From: Vitis vinifera
Lineage: Eukaryota; Streptophyta; Magnoliopsida; Vitales; Vitaceae
Assembly: GCF_030704535.1 (NCBI RefSeq)
Contig: NC_081813.1
Span: forward strand, 218,501-282,500
Length of the DNA stretch: 64,000 nt
Direction: 5' to 3'
A program made the translations under genes and the position numbers. The notes under the pieces were generated by a model that worked only from the letters and a program-made list of their open reading frames with translations, had not been told where the DNA came from and ran no database searches. How positions within the stretch are numbered: the first letter of the stretch is position 1; each line of letters starts with the position of its first letter. Below, piece by piece: positions 11,746 through 23,903 of the stretch.

Positions 11746-14700
11746 AGTTAGATAATATTAAGATCAGAACAAAGTAATGCTTGTTGGATAAGAATAAACA
11801 TGATAATTTTGATTCCACTTAAGCTTTCTTTCCCAAACCATTAATTTAATCCTCACTAGGCCCCTCCTTGTACAAATTAAAACAAAATTTATAGTGAAGT
11901 GGGGAATTATTAATTGGTGAATTATGAGTTTTTTAATGAACTTTGATTTTGTTAGAATTTTGGGAAAGATAGAAACTCTCTCTCATTCATTGTTTTTAAT
12001 AATTTAATAAAGTATTTTATGCTTATTCAACCATTTTTTTTTAATAAGAGTGAAAAAATATTTCATATTTAATAGTAATTTTATGTTCAACTAAATTTTA
12101 TAATAATGTTTTAAAATTTTGACTTTTAACACCATGTTAAAACCAAAAACAAATGTTTACAAAATAAAAATAAAAATAAAAGTTTTTTTATCTTAAAAAT
12201 AGAAAATGAGATATTTTTAAAGATTTTTTAGAATTATTTTTATTTATCTTTTTAGAATTATTTTAAATATTAATTATATAAATATGAAAAGGCACTAAAA
12301 GTAAACTATTTTTTTTAGAAGTACTTTGAAAGCATTTCCCGCTTAAAGCTCAAGGATTGGTTCAATACTTCCATCACAAGATTCACAACCACGGCGCCAA
12401 CAGACAAAGGCGTCCCCGGATCTTCCCTTTCGGCTGGTCTCTGGACTATAGACAGTAGATCCCTAATCCCTATCCAACCTTGTTTTTCATGTGAATTATG
12501 TTGATGGTAGGGTAGAGACTCAGCCTCAGCCTCCGATGGCTACAATGGTTGGGTGGGTGGCAGGTTGGCTGACTATTGACTTATGGAGCCACGAATCTAG
12601 GAAGAAAGGGCGGTGGGCGCGCGTGAACCCTTTTCCTTTGAATTTTCAAAGTCAGTTATGAACGGCCCCCTCTGTTCACATCTATGGTCTGATTCACAGA
12701 ACCCTCCCCTCCCCCCTCCTGTGGGCACAATGACAAGGAAATATCATCATTTTGTCTTAAACGATATACCCTTCACTTGCCTGTAAAACCCAGAATGATA
12801 TTTTATGATTGCATTTGCATCTATACCTTAAAATGGGGTCTCTCACATCTCAATAATCACGGGGCTGGATCATGTGTGAGAGCCTAAAGAGGCATTAATC
12901 AATGATGTTCATTTGAAAGCGACACTCCACCCTCCCTACTTAAACCAAATAATGATTAGAATTCAAAAGTTTTGCCCGCAAATGTAGGCTTCTCTTTTGC
13001 TAGGTTTTCAAAAGCACTTCCAAATAAACAATTCTTTAAAATAATTTGAATTTTTTTTTTTTTTTTTTTTTAACTTTCTAAAACCACTAGAATCAACGTA
13101 GGTGATTACTATTTTAAACTAACTTACTTATTTATTAATAACTCTCTGTTTTCAAAACCCACTAAAATCAACACTAGTAATTACTATTTTAAACCCTTCC
13201 TTGAATTTGAGTTTCAAAAGGAAGTTGATTGCTAAAACTAAAAGGAAGACCAGAAATTGACAAGGAGGACTTTCCTGGTCGTTACTTACATTGACGCTGA
13301 CCACCAACAAACCCACCATCGCCGTATTGACCACCTCAAAGCCCCAAGAAGCACCAAGGGTGGATCACCACGTCACCGGCTTTTGTGGTGTGGGTCATCA
13401 TTTATTTTATTTTATTTCTTAGAAAAACCAAAATAACTGTCGTGCCCATTGAGAAGAATTTGTGATGCTTGAATGGGAACCAGAATACGGGTAGCTTTCA
13501 TCCTCTTTCTCACTCGGCAATAAAGAAGAGAGTGAGAGGGAAAGTAGGTATTGACTAGGTACAGTATCCAACCCAAAATTTAATCTATTGATATGCAAAT
13601 AAATGAGACTGAAGTAAATAAAATACATTTTTTTTTTCTATATGGTATCAAGCTTTTTTGGTAACATAGAATCAGCCCAGGTTGAGGCTAAGGAGATGGA
13701 TAGGAGGTTGATAATAATTTTGTTTGTAGTCGGAGTTCAGATGAGCAACCCTCTTGGCATGCTTATCCAGTGATTTTTGTCTACCATTCAAGGATAATGT
13801 ATAAAATATTTAAAATATTAAATCATTTAAAGTGTGAAAATGCCTTTTACAATGGGCTAAATAAATTAGGCCAAAATAAATCTTCTCTTTTGTCTTTTTT
13901 GAATTTTGTACATTGATTTACGAGATCTGTTAAGCTAATTTTTTGAGCTTGTTTGCAACATGGTGGGCTGCGCCCCCTCTTTTGCTAAAGCATGTTTTGT
14001 TCAATTTGCACATAAAAAAAAGAAGGCTAAGTAGACCCGATAAGAATTGGGTTATTATATGTGCACATGAGTTCATCAATGATCATATAATAAGGATATT
14101 TATAATCCGGTATATATAAAAAATATGATAAATCAAATGATGTCGATTCTTATTATTCACGTATGATTTTATTATTTTATACCTTAGTTCAATTATTTTG
14201 TACTTTAATCTTGTCATTTTATACATTGACTTTGATATCATGATGTTGTAAATGGGTACCATCATTTAGTAATTAACCGTGATGTATCAATTTAGCAGGA
14301 TTAGATTTTTCGTTTTGTATAGTGTATGAAGGTCTGATTAGAGTATCGAAGTAATCATTGACCGGATGGTGGTTTCATATGTATAAATTGACTTATCCCA
14401 TGATCTCATACTCTGAGATGAGATTTTTATGGGACACTTTCTACGATCAATATTTTAACTTGGATGGTATGGATGGGGACGTAAATTTTATACAAAATAT
14501 ACCACCTATTTTATAATATGCTGATCACCCATAGTGAAACAACATCACCGTTACATCATTAAGAAAAAAAAAACACAAAGGCAAAAAGGAAAAACCAGCA
14601 ATGGAAACATGGATGACCTCGTACACAAAAGTCAAAGTAGGGGGTAAAGAGAGGGAAGAAAGCAGAAGACAATGGGCAGTAAGCCCAAGTGGGAAAAATG

Positions 14701-14993
14701 GGTAGTGATGGTTAAATTGAAGAGCAGTTGCGTGAGTGAAAATGGGGTTGGGTTGCGTCTTCTAAGAATCTAAGGCCACGGGAGGAGTCAAAGGGAGAAG
14801 GCAGTAGGAAGAGAAAGAGGGGGACAGGTTTGGTGTTTACTCTATGGCATGTCAATGTAGAATTTAGACCCATCTCTCGTCATCTCTTCCCTCAATGAGT
14901 TTCCTTGTTTGAACTTTCTTTCGTTTAAATGCCTCTGAATTTTCCATTCTCCCAATCCCACCAACGAACAAGTCCAATTTGTTCTTCTCCTCG

Positions 14994-15001
14994 TATTTAA
15001 A
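14994..15001 (+). promoter_or_regulatory. TATA-like box of the ATL gene
   Basis: TATTTAAA lies 72 bp upstream of the ATG at 15073, a normal spacing for a short plant 5' UTR. It is followed by a pyrimidine-rich stretch (TTCTCTGCTTC). Assigned from motif and position only. Confidence 0.45.
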
Positions 15002-15072
15002 GCTTCTCTGCTTCATATCCCCAAATCACATCCCCCTTCTACACCATTTTTCATTCATAGAGAGGTTGAAAG

Positions 15073-15987
15073 ATGGGGGACTCCTTTGATTCGAGCTCGT
15101 TGGACGACTCCGCAGCCGTGGAACTGAGCGGCAAGATTATGGTGGTAGCCATAATAGTTCTCTTCTTCGTGGTTGTGTTTGTTCTCTTTCTGCATCTCTA
15201 CGCGAAATGGTTCTGGTGGAGAACGGCAGACAGAGGCAGCTCCTTTGGTGGTAGCCGCCGCCGCCGCCGCCGCTTCGTCTTCGCCCCGGGCCAAGACCCG
15301 GCTCTGCCCGCCATGCGCAGAGGCCTCGATCCCTCCATTCTTGGTTCCATACCCGTACTGGTCTTCCGTCCTGAAGAGTTCAAGGACGGTCTGGAATGTG
15401 CTGTTTGCTTGTCTGAGCTCGTCACCGGCGAGAAAGCCCGGTTGCTTCCCAAATGCAACCATGGGTTCCATGTTGAATGCATCGACATGTGGTTTCAATC
15501 CCACTCCACCTGCCCTCTTTGTAGAAACCTAGTTGCGACCGTACTCTCCGACCCAACCACTCCTCAGTCGCCGGAGAGTATTCAGTTATCGGATGAGAGT
15601 TCAGCTGCTGGGGACTACTCCTTAGAGTCTCCGAATTACCCCACAAACATCTTGTTTTGGGGAAACCAGACTCGGGTCACCTCTGCTGGATTGTGCTTGG
15701 AAGAAGGCGCTGCTTCTTCTCAACCCCCTTGTGCCTCCCCTGGTAATGGGCCAGATGGGATGTTGGTGATTGACATACCCAGGCAGACGGCTGAGAATTT
15801 TTCATCCTTGTCGCCTTCCACAGGAGGAACTTCTGAGGAAGAACTCAAATCGCCAATGACGACCAGACTGAGGTCATTGAAGAGGCTTTTGAGCAGAGAG
15901 AAAAGGGTCGTTCCTTGCAGTCCCGGTTCTGTTGATGTTGAACAAGGAGGGAGAGGACAAAGTTCAAAATCAACTCTAGATGTCTGA
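15073..15987 (+). CDS. RING-H2 finger E3 ubiquitin ligase, ATL family (ATL3/ATL60-like)
   Basis: A single intronless frame of 304 aa, as is usual for ATL genes. One transmembrane helix lies at about residues 22-42, followed by LYAKWFWW. Next come a basic patch of six arginines (62-67, written by a GCC/CGC repeat) and the ATL-typical GLD motif (84-86, [15 protein letters not shown]). The RING-H2 finger is complete: Cys109, Cys112, Cys128, His130, His133, Cys136, Cys147, Cys150, with the conserved Pro (148) and Trp (140). The C-terminal 150 residues are Ser/Pro-rich and look disordered. The family comprises membrane-anchored E3 ligases that recruit an E2 through the RING; the substrate is unknown. 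The N-terminus ([12 protein letters not shown]... then SGKIMVVAI) resembles ATL3/ATL60 as I remember them. A long frame on the opposite strand is a shadow. Confidence 0.93.
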   Translation: MGDSFDSSSLDDSAAVELSGKIMVVAIIVLFFVVVFVLFLHLYAKWFWWRTADRGSSFGGSRRRRRRFVFAPGQDPALPAMRRGLDPSILGSIPVLVFRPEEFKDGLECAVCLSELVTGEKARLLPKCNHGFHVECIDMWFQSHSTCPLCRNLVATVLSDPTTPQSPESIQLSDESSAAGDYSLESPNYPTNILFWGNQTRVTSAGLCLEEGAASSQPPCASPGNGPDGMLVIDIPRQTAENFSSLSPSTGGTSEEELKSPMTTRLRSLKRLLSREKRVVPCSPGSVDVEQGGRGQSSKSTLDV

Positions 15988-17844
15988 AGACATCACCTCC
16001 CCCATTTGCGAGCATTGCCCCTGGGACATGACAATCCAGTCGAGAGCTTGAGATTGTTAAATAATCAGATCTCAGGTAGACCAGCATTCGTTATTTTTTG
16101 GTGGTTCTTTTTGAAGATGAAATGGTGAAGCTGCAGCACTTCAAATCTCTGCAATCTGTTGTTTATACTAGAATGTATCTTATGAAACAAAAGTAGGATT
16201 TCTTTCATTTGAGAGGATGGACAATCCATCTGTTGTAAAGCTATTAATCGAACTGTTCAAAACCTCATTCTCTATATAGAATCTCTTTACATTTGCTGCA
16301 GTGGAATTGATTTCTCTTACAATAAACTACTTGTGATGGAGAAACTTTCACATATGGGCTTGATTTTTCATCAGAGACTTGAAATTCCACTAAATTGAAA
16401 TGCAATGTGTATCGAACCGATACTCCAAATTTGATACTAATACTAGTCAAGAAAACAAAAATTGTTGTTTAGGGGATGGACAGGTATGTGCAAGACAATT
16501 GGTTATTCATTAGAGATGCAGGCATCTAGAACTTGGTATACTACAATCTTGTAGTTCTGTTGAATACAAAAATTCATTCAACTCACTGTTATTAACAGCT
16601 TAAGAACCCCTGAATGACAACCTGATAAGTTATGCTAAAGTCATTGGTCTTACAGGCTTGTCTACTGGTGGACATTGTTGCATATGGAGGTAGCCTATTT
16701 ACACAACGAAGAATGGTGGAATTATCTTTTTGTTGTTTTTGGAAGTTATACTTACCAGTCAATTTTATGATTCATTGTGCATTTGTTTGTGGGATTTGCA
16801 TATTTTCAGTTTCACATTGTTCTGTAGAAGTTCATTGTTTGGATTTGATTTCATTTGATCTTCTGTCGTTATTATATCAAAGTACAGCAACTTTGCTTTA
16901 GTTCTGGTGTTCACTACAAGTATTCTTATTTATGTGGACTCTCATGTCAAAATTTTCTAAGAGCAAGGATATGAAAATTCTCTCTTTTGTTATAGACTTT
17001 GTTGGGCTTTGTTTGGCATTAGCTCTTCTATCAATCAAATATCATCTAATGTCTCTTGTTTCTCCTGAGCCAGACATGAAAATGATGGGTTGGAATGCGA
17101 ATGTGTGGGCAAATGAGATCACTTCTGAATCTCTGATTGACCAAAGCTACCAGAGGTAGAAGAATCATGCAGAAAAGTTGGGAAGTTCATTGTAGAAGCC
17201 CTTCAGCAAATCATGAAAAATGTTGGGAAGGTTTTGTTTGAAAACTGTTTGGCTGAGATTACAGCTCAATCCAATTGTTTTCCTCAAGCACCAAGTCCTG
17301 CAGTGGCATTCATAAATCATGGTGGTTTCTCAATTTCTTATACCTTCTAGGCATATTCAGTGGATTGATGAATTGGTGATTTTGTTCTTTCTACTCATTG
17401 TTTTGGGATAGTTTTATTAACTTATGATTGTTTGGATTAGCTTGGAGAAATGAAAGGGCTTGTGTCCAAATTGTTCTTGAACATGGTTTTATGTTTTTAT
17501 AAAATAAAAAACTCCTTTTTAATTTAAAAAATTATTTTGAATTTTCTCTTTTTAAAAATTAAATTTAAATATTGAGTTGTTTTCAACTGGTTTTTGAAGA
17601 CAACTAACTAACATGAGGGATGCTATCTTCGTGAATTAATTGAGAAAGTTGTTTTCAGTATTTGAGTCAAATTGAACTCTTGTCAAAAATTAGTTTCAAA
17701 AAGTGATGTATAAAATGTTGCCAAACACAGATGGAAAGTGTTTTCCTTCTTCAAAACACAACAACTTGTCTATTTTATTTGGTCACTGAAAATTATGAAT
17801 TGAATGTCAAAAGGACAAGATATTGATTCTTGTTATATGGGGAA
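15988..17844. other. Intergenic region between the ATL and PPR genes
   Basis: About 15988-16330 is probably the ATL 3' UTR, with an AATAAA-like motif near 16320. The remainder has only short, unconvincing frames, for example 16632-16901 and 16932-17159, with no recognisable domain. The stretch 17500-17700 is AT-rich. Promoter elements of the PPR gene must lie just before 17845, but no clear TATA box stands out. Confidence 0.45.
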
Positions 17845-19887
17845 ATGCAGTTTTTGATTTGTATGGGGAAGACGATCAATGGGGTTAGGTTCAGGGGCCG
17901 GGTCCAAGTACCACAGTTGCCATCAGCAGCAAACACTCTGCCTCTTGCATTCTTCTTCTCCGCTCAATCCACCCCAAATCAACAACATGAAGAAGAAAAA
18001 GAAGAAGAAAGCATAATCAACAAGGCTTTCTGGAGCAGAAAGATTCATAACCTCTGCACCCGCGACCGCAACGTGGACGAAGCTCTCCGCCTTCTGGACT
18101 TGCTTCGCCTCCGAGGCTACCGACCCGACTCCCTCAATCTTAGCAGCATAATTCACGCTCTCTGTGATGCCAACCGTTTCTCTGAAGCTCACCATCGCCT
18201 TCTACTCTCCTTTGCTTCTCACTGCGTCCCGGACCAGCGCACCTGCAACGTCCTCATTGCTCGCTTACTTGACTCTCGTACCCCACATGCCACACTGCAT
18301 GTTTTTCGCGGTTTGATCGCTGCAAGGCCCGAATTTGTGCCCTCTTTGATTAACTACAATCGTTTGATACATCAGCTTTGCTCGTTTTCACAACCCAATG
18401 AAGCCCATGGATTGTTTTTTGATATGAGGAGCAGGGGCCATTGCCCAAACGCGGTTTCTTACACTACTCTCATAGATGGTTATTGTAAAATTGGTGAAGA
18501 GACTAGTGCATGGAAGTTGTTTGACGAAATGCTTGAGAGTGGAGTAGTGCCCAATTCACTGACCTATAGTGTATTGCTTAAAGGGGTTCTTTGCAAGCGG
18601 GATGTTGAACGTGGAAGGGAACTGATGTGCAAACTTTGGCAGAAAATGATGGATGAGAATGACCCATCTGTGAACAATGCAGCCTTTGCTAATCTCATTG
18701 ACTCTCTATGCAAAGAAGGGTTCTTTCTTGAAGTGTTCAGGATTGCAGAAGATATGCCTCAAGGGAAGAGTGTGAGCGAGGAATTTGTATACGGGCAAAT
18801 GATAGACTCTCTTTGTAGATGTGGAAGGAACCATGGGGCTTCCAGAATTGTTTATATAATGAGAAAGCGAGGGTTTTTTCCGAGCTTAGTATCTTATAAT
18901 TATATCGTACATGGGCTAAGCAAGGAGGGTGGTTGTATGAGGGCTTATCAATTGTTAAAGGAAGGAGTTGAATTTGGGTACATGATGTCAGAGCATACAT
19001 ATAAGGTTCTATTAGAAGCTCTTTGTCGTGACGCTGATCTCTGCAAGGCAAGGGAAGTTATGCAGTTAATGTTGAACAAGGAAGGAGTAGATCAAACTAG
19101 GATCTACAATATTTATTTAAGAGCTCTTTGTCTTATGAATAACCCAACCGAGCTTCTGAATGTGCTTGTTTTCATGCTGCAGACCCAATGCCAGCCTGAT
19201 GTGATTACCCTGAACACAGTTATCAATGGGTTCTGCAAGATGGGGAGAGTTGAAGAAGCCTTGAAAGTACTAGATGATATGGTGATGGGAAAATTTTGTG
19301 CTCCTGATTCTGTGACCTATACCACTATTATCTGTGGTTTACTGAATCTCGGAAGAACTGAAGAAGCACTTGATGTATTGCGACGAGTAATGCCCGAAAA
19401 AGGTTTTAAGCCTGGTGTTGTAACGTTTAACGCAGTTCTTCATGGTTTGTTTAAGCTGCAGCAAGCAAATGTAGCAACGGAGGTTTTTAACAGTATGGTA
19501 AGTGATGGGGTAGCTGCTAACACTATAACCTACACTATAATAATTGATGGATTATTTGAGTCTGACCAAATAGATGAGGCTAAGAGGTTCTGGGATGATG
19601 TTATCTGGCCATCAAAGGTTCATGATAACTTTGTTTATGCAGCAATTCTCAAAGGGCTTTGCCGCTCAGGCAAATTGAACGAGGCTTGTGATTTCTTATA
19701 TGAATTGGTAGATTGCGGGGTTACTTTGAATGTTGTGAACTATAACATTTTGATCGACCATGCTTGCAAGTTAGGTTCGAAGAGAGAAGCTTATACAATT
19801 GTTCAAGAAATGAAAAAGAATGGATTGACCCCAGATGCTGTGACTTGGAGGATTCTTCACAAATTACATGGGAATGTGGGGAAGTGA
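17845..19887 (+). CDS. P-class pentatricopeptide repeat protein (At3g18020-like)
   Basis: An intronless frame of 680 aa from the ATG at 17845; a second in-frame ATG at 17863 is an alternative start. The frame is open a little further upstream but without another ATG. The N-terminus (MGKTINGVRFRGRVQVP...) is basic and suits an organelle, probably mitochondrial, targeting peptide. From about residue 65 to the end there are about fifteen 35-residue PPR motifs. A clear one is VSYTTLIDGYCKIGEETSAW (around 205-225); others are TLNTVINGFCKMGRVEEA, TYTTIICGLLNLGRTEEA and NYNILIDHACKLGSKREA. No E, DYW or SMR domain follows, so it is P class. Family members bind organelle RNA in a sequence-specific way and affect its stability, splicing or translation; the target is unknown. 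A GAAGAA-rich stretch near 17988-18010 encodes an acidic linker. Confidence 0.93.
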   Translation: MQFLICMGKTINGVRFRGRVQVPQLPSAANTLPLAFFFSAQSTPNQQHEEEKEEESIINKAFWSRKIHNLCTRDRNVDEALRLLDLLRLRGYRPDSLNLSSIIHALCDANRFSEAHHRLLLSFASHCVPDQRTCNVLIARLLDSRTPHATLHVFRGLIAARPEFVPSLINYNRLIHQLCSFSQPNEAHGLFFDMRSRGHCPNAVSYTTLIDGYCKIGEETSAWKLFDEMLESGVVPNSLTYSVLLKGVLCKRDVERGRELMCKLWQKMMDENDPSVNNAAFANLIDSLCKEGFFLEVFRIAEDMPQGKSVSEEFVYGQMIDSLCRCGRNHGASRIVYIMRKRGFFPSLVSYNYIVHGLSKEGGCMRAYQLLKEGVEFGYMMSEHTYKVLLEALCRDADLCKAREVMQLMLNKEGVDQTRIYNIYLRALCLMNNPTELLNVLVFMLQTQCQPDVITLNTVINGFCKMGRVEEALKVLDDMVMGKFCAPDSVTYTTIICGLLNLGRTEEALDVLRRVMPEKGFKPGVVTFNAVLHGLFKLQQANVATEVFNSMVSDGVAANTITYTIIIDGLFESDQIDEAKRFWDDVIWPSKVHDNFVYAAILKGLCRSGKLNEACDFLYELVDCGVTLNVVNYNILIDHACKLGSKREAYTIVQEMKKNGLTPDAVTWRILHKLHGNVGK

Positions 19888-21348
19888 TTCTGTCTTGAGG
19901 ATTTAGCATTGCAACCCAAAGAGGGTTTGCATGAGGCAAGAAAATCTGAATTTCTGAAGCAAAATCAATGAAAAAACAGAAAGGGATCCAGACACTGAAC
20001 ATGTAAAAAGTGACCTGATGTGATGTTTCCTGTCACGGGTCAGGTCAAGGAGGCTACGTCTATTGCTGGGAGATATCATCCATCAAAAGGATGATGCTAG
20101 AATTCATGATGTAAAAGCATGGAATTATTAATTTAAGAAATTTTACTGAATGAAAAGATCTACAAAGAGTGTTTCTGAATATCAATATTTGTTCCAATTA
20201 GTCTGCAACTCAATTTCTGTGGGCTGTGTACCGAAGGAGATAAAAGCAGCCAGGTACAGAATTTTTATATAAGACTAAGGATGGGGGTTTTTTCCTTTTT
20301 ACTTTTTGATTCTCTAGAATGGAAGATTAGCTAATGTAGTCCATTGCTGGAGAAGATATCAATTGCTCTTTTTCAGTGTGTCCGAGTATCCTACTTGTAG
20401 GATTACAGTCATCTCTGTAACTGCATATGCCCCATAACTTCTTGGTCATTTATGAAGGATCAATGGATTCCAGCTTATCTTATTTACCTGATCGATTTTA
20501 TGCTCTCTTTTCAATCCTTTGTTTGTGGAACATGCCCCTCATCTTACTGGACAAATTATACAGTTCTCTGATAGTTATGTTCAAGGTTTGAAGGATATGG
20601 GCGGACCACACTGCTCGTATCGGACTTGGGGGAAAAATAGGAATTTCAGCTTCCTCTAGTTTTTGCCTGAGAATGATCTTGTATGTACTTTCTGTTTCAC
20701 AACTTCCTCATCCCTCTTATATCATTTGGCTTGCCCTATTTCTACTTTTCTGTTCCCCAACTTCCTCATCCTTTTTTGTTTGTCTTTTTTCCTTGATAAT
20801 ATGAACATGAAGTCAAGCAATGACCGCTTTACTAAAGAAGGGGGAAATGGACAAATCAAACATGTTTTTGGTTACGTATTCTTTTACTCTCTGGCTCCTG
20901 CTGGCTGGTTTCTTGCCATCTTTATCACCCAAGAGACTAATATGGCTTGATGATTTCAAAAATTTTGAGTCATTTTCTGTATCTAGTTTCTGAGAAATCT
21001 CAGAAAGTAAAAGCAAATGCAGCATTATCCCCGAAATTAGAAAGAAATCCTGGGAAAGTTAGAGAAATGCACTAACAAAACAGAGGAAAAAATGAAATGG
21101 AAGCTCAAGAGACTGCTTGGAGATTTTCTTGCGCAACTTAAAGAGAACTCAACCAACCAACCTAGTTGGCTCTATTTCCAAACTCTGCATTCCCTTCAGA
21201 CATTCCAATTGCTTAACCATTACAGCAGGCACTCAGATTCTACACACCATGGAAATTATCTTATTACACTTCCTTGTCGCCAAACTTCCATTGTTTTTCC
21301 AATGTACCAACATTTTCAGGCTTCTGCCAACCTTCTGGTGTCGATTCT
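19888..21348. other. Region between convergent PPR and unknown-protein genes
   Basis: It holds the 3' UTRs of the two convergent genes. Several short frames (for example 20663-20950) have no domain and atypical composition. Nothing further is supported. Confidence 0.45.
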
Positions 21349-21942
21349 TCACGTTACCAAGTAAACAGGTCCATAGGCCTGGGCACTATGTGAACTGCTC
21401 AGCTGGTTAAGACTCACATAGGGAATATCAGTTTCTGCTTTCCTTGTGGGGTTGAAGAGACTAGTAAGCGGGCCAGATGTGGGGCGGCGCTGCTTGCTAT
21501 CTGTTCGCCTGCCGCTCCCATAAATTGGACCAGAAACATGTCCGCGTCTTGGATCAGAAATGCGAGAACAGGGCACCTGTTCCACACTGGGCTTGTTCTT
21601 TTTATCAGCTTTCCACCATGAAAACAGAGTGCTTTTCCATGACTTCTTGCTCCTTTTCTCTTCACTCAATCTTCCCTTTCCAGCTTCATCTCCATGTGGT
21701 GATGGGCCCTGGGGATTTCCTTGTCTTGCATGCCTTCTTGCTTCCTCCAAAAACTGATCATAATCGAAAATCGAATAAATGAACAGACTCAATATAGAAG
21801 GCTGTACACATAGGTCTAGAGATAAGTAGCGGAAGCTGACAAAGAGTGTATTAAATACCTGTGAAAAGTCCTCCTGAAGATCAAGACCATGGTCATTGTA
21901 ATCCCCCGTCTCACATTTTGGATACACTGCAGATTTCAACAT
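21349..21942 (-). CDS. Conserved plant protein of unknown function, two coding exons
   Basis: Coding exons 21859-21942 (28 codons: MLKSAVYPKCETGDYNDHGL then DLQEDFSQ) and 21349-21753. The intron at 21754-21858 has GT/AG ends and the total is 162 aa. The ATG is preceded by a good acceptor (TTTCAG at about 21950). A strong donor, GAAG|GTAAGT, lies at about 22180-22190, so a 5' UTR intron (about 21950-22186) is likely. The protein is basic, with no signal peptide or membrane helix. It has an acidic N-terminal box with EEARRHAR, a Lys/Ser/Trp patch (SKKSWKSTLFSWWKADKKNK), an Arg-rich middle (RRTDSKQRRPTSGPL) and a hydrophobic C-terminus (AYGPVYLVT). I do not recognise a domain. It looks like a soluble or nuclear plant-specific protein. 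Confidence 0.72.
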   Translation of the reverse strand: MLKSAVYPKCETGDYNDHGLDLQEDFSQVFNTLFVSFRYLSLDLCVQPSILSLFIYSIFDYDQFLEEARRHARQGNPQGPSPHGDEAGKGRLSEEKRSKKSWKSTLFSWWKADKKNKPSVEQVPCSRISDPRRGHVSGPIYGSGRRTDSKQRRPTSGPLTSLFNPTRKAETDIPYVSLNQLSSSHSAQAYGPVYLVT

Positions 21943-22309
21943 CTTTGCCTGAAAGCAACAGAACCCCATTACCATGACTAAAGCAAAACTAAAATCAAAC
22001 TAGTAGAAGAACTTGTTCTGTCTCAATTTGATGATTTCAAATCATTTCCAAAAGCAAACCTCTTTCAACAGATTGAATAATCGAATCCTCCCAAAATCTA
22101 TTAAAAGGAAGTGAAACCAATGGAGCAGACACTGGCAGAGAGATCAAAAGACAAGAAGATGGAATGCAACTCACGTTTACTTACCTTCAAGTATGGTTGG
22201 CTTGAAAGAGAAATGACATGAGAAAGAGAAATCTTGTTCTAACAACTTTATGATTGATGGGTGGACGAGGCAAAGCCAACCACTCCATTAAAACCCCATC
22301 AAACATCAG

Positions 22310-23903
22310 TATCTGTATATTTTGTAGAGTATAGAAAGCAAGCTGAATTGGCAAACAAGGGGGCAAGGGCCTTTTAACTTTTCTCTTTTTGATTTATACT
22401 AGGGTTTTGCTTTTGGCAAGGAGAGTGGTGTAAAGGAGAAGTGAATGGAAACACAGTAAAAGTCAATCCACACATTACCAAAAAAAATCAGCATCAAGAC
22501 AACTCAGCCTCTACTAACAAAGAATCAAATCTAAGTTTGCCCATCCGTGAAGGAAGAGCCAATTAAAACAGTTTAATGTATTACCAGTTTAGTATTAGAA
22601 TATCTGATTACCTTCCTTACTAATAATCACCAGGATGGAAAACAGTTGATATTGGAGGAGGGAAAATATTAATTTGAATAGATCAAGATATACTCTGTAA
22701 TCATATTATAATGGAGGGGAATAAATTAAATGGTTGAATTGCATCAAGTCCGCCGCATGTTTCGGATTCTCACGCTACTTTTTCTGTGGGTGGAGCAAAG
22801 TATTGACCGACTTCATCTACAAACTCTCCCCACTCAATGCCTCCTGCTTTTTCTCCCTTTAGACATTATGCTGCTCGGATGTGGGTGTACAGAATTTAAA
22901 ACCTGTTCTTTGATAATAAATTTCTAATTTAAAAAACATGATTAGTAAATTTTTGTGTCATATCAGTTTATGATTGAAATATTTTCAGTTATTATTTATA
23001 GAATGTTTGAAGAAACAATTGAAAAATAGAGAATACTTAAAGAGATTTCTACCATACTTAGAGGTTTTCAAAATTGAAAACCAAAAGCTATTTGAAAGAA
23101 CCGTAGTCAAAAACTTATTTTTTTTCCCGAAAATTGTCAAACATGTTTGCCTCTAAATTGTAGCTAGCAGATAAGACAAATGCCAATAACGTCCGTCCAA
23201 TTCTTGGATTTGATATTTGCATACTCCCATGATCCATCAGCATTAACATGGCCGATGGTTTTTTGTCTACTTCTTTCAGAAAGTGCATTAATTTTGTTGA
23301 AAACCACTTGAAAGCGTCTGAAAGATCTGCCTGTCCCAAGGTCCCTGTGAGCTCCAGCTCAAGGTTACGTCAAATTACATGTGATTTCTGGACTTAAAAA
23401 CCCAATCCCACTTCCAAAACCTAGGAATAATGATTCCCTATTCTAGGAGAAAGGGGGACCTACAGAAAGTGTAGCTAATGACTATGCCCTTGAATCCACA
23501 TAATACAAATAATTTCCACCCATCATCTTTAATTCCAGTCTACTAACTATAATTGCCAGAGCATTTGGGTGCCCTTCCACCGAAATCCACCCATTAGTGG
23601 CTGGAGATGGCCCCGGCAGTTGGGCTTTAGACACGGAAACAAATAAAGGAATACCAACCTCAACTGAGCCAAGCAGAAACCTCAAATAGATAAAAGATGA
23701 CATCACAAGCATGTAATATCTCAAGGATGACAAACAAGGCGTCATCGGTAGAACAGAAGGAGAGACATCAGGCAAGAGATCTAACTGACCCTCTCTCCCT
23801 TCACCCCCCTATACAATTCTGTTAGATATATGGCAAACCTAGAAGCATTTTAAAAGGAGTGTTTGAACACTGCAAAAGCTAGTCTCCTTTACCATTCTAC
23901 ATA
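22310..23903. other. Intergenic region upstream of the unknown-protein gene and downstream of the E2 gene
   Basis: The transcription start of the unknown-protein gene is probably near 22300. The rest contains only short frames with no domain (22730-22927, 23115-23339, 23482-23775). About 23480-23900 is likely the 3' UTR or flank of the E2 gene. Confidence 0.4.

Larger units (their letters stand above)
9737..15072. other. Long AT-rich intergenic region
   Basis: About 9737-9950 is the 5' leader and promoter of the minus-strand NUMOD3 gene. The rest has no supported gene. It contains the MITE at 10423-10744, a (TA)n run at 11710-11738, many A/T homopolymers, and a loosely duplicated segment of about 80 bp near 13070-13195 (two copies of a unit with CACTARAATCAAC and ATTACTATTTTAAA). 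A more GC-rich patch at 12380-12720 shows no open frame of interest. About 14780-15072 is the promoter and 5' UTR of the ATL gene. Confidence 0.5.

Noticed and set aside
13630-13700. TATGGTATCAAGC-like motif suggesting a copia primer-binding region
   Set aside because: No flanking terminal repeats or coding remnants found nearby.
15055-15504. Long minus-strand frames across the ATL gene
   Set aside because: Shadow of the GC-rich RING-H2 coding sequence; no domain.
16932-17159. Plus-strand frame with a hydrophobic stretch
   Set aside because: No homology I recognise, no promoter or splice support; likely chance.
22730-22927. Plus-strand 65-codon frame
   Set aside because: Hydrophobic, low complexity, no context.
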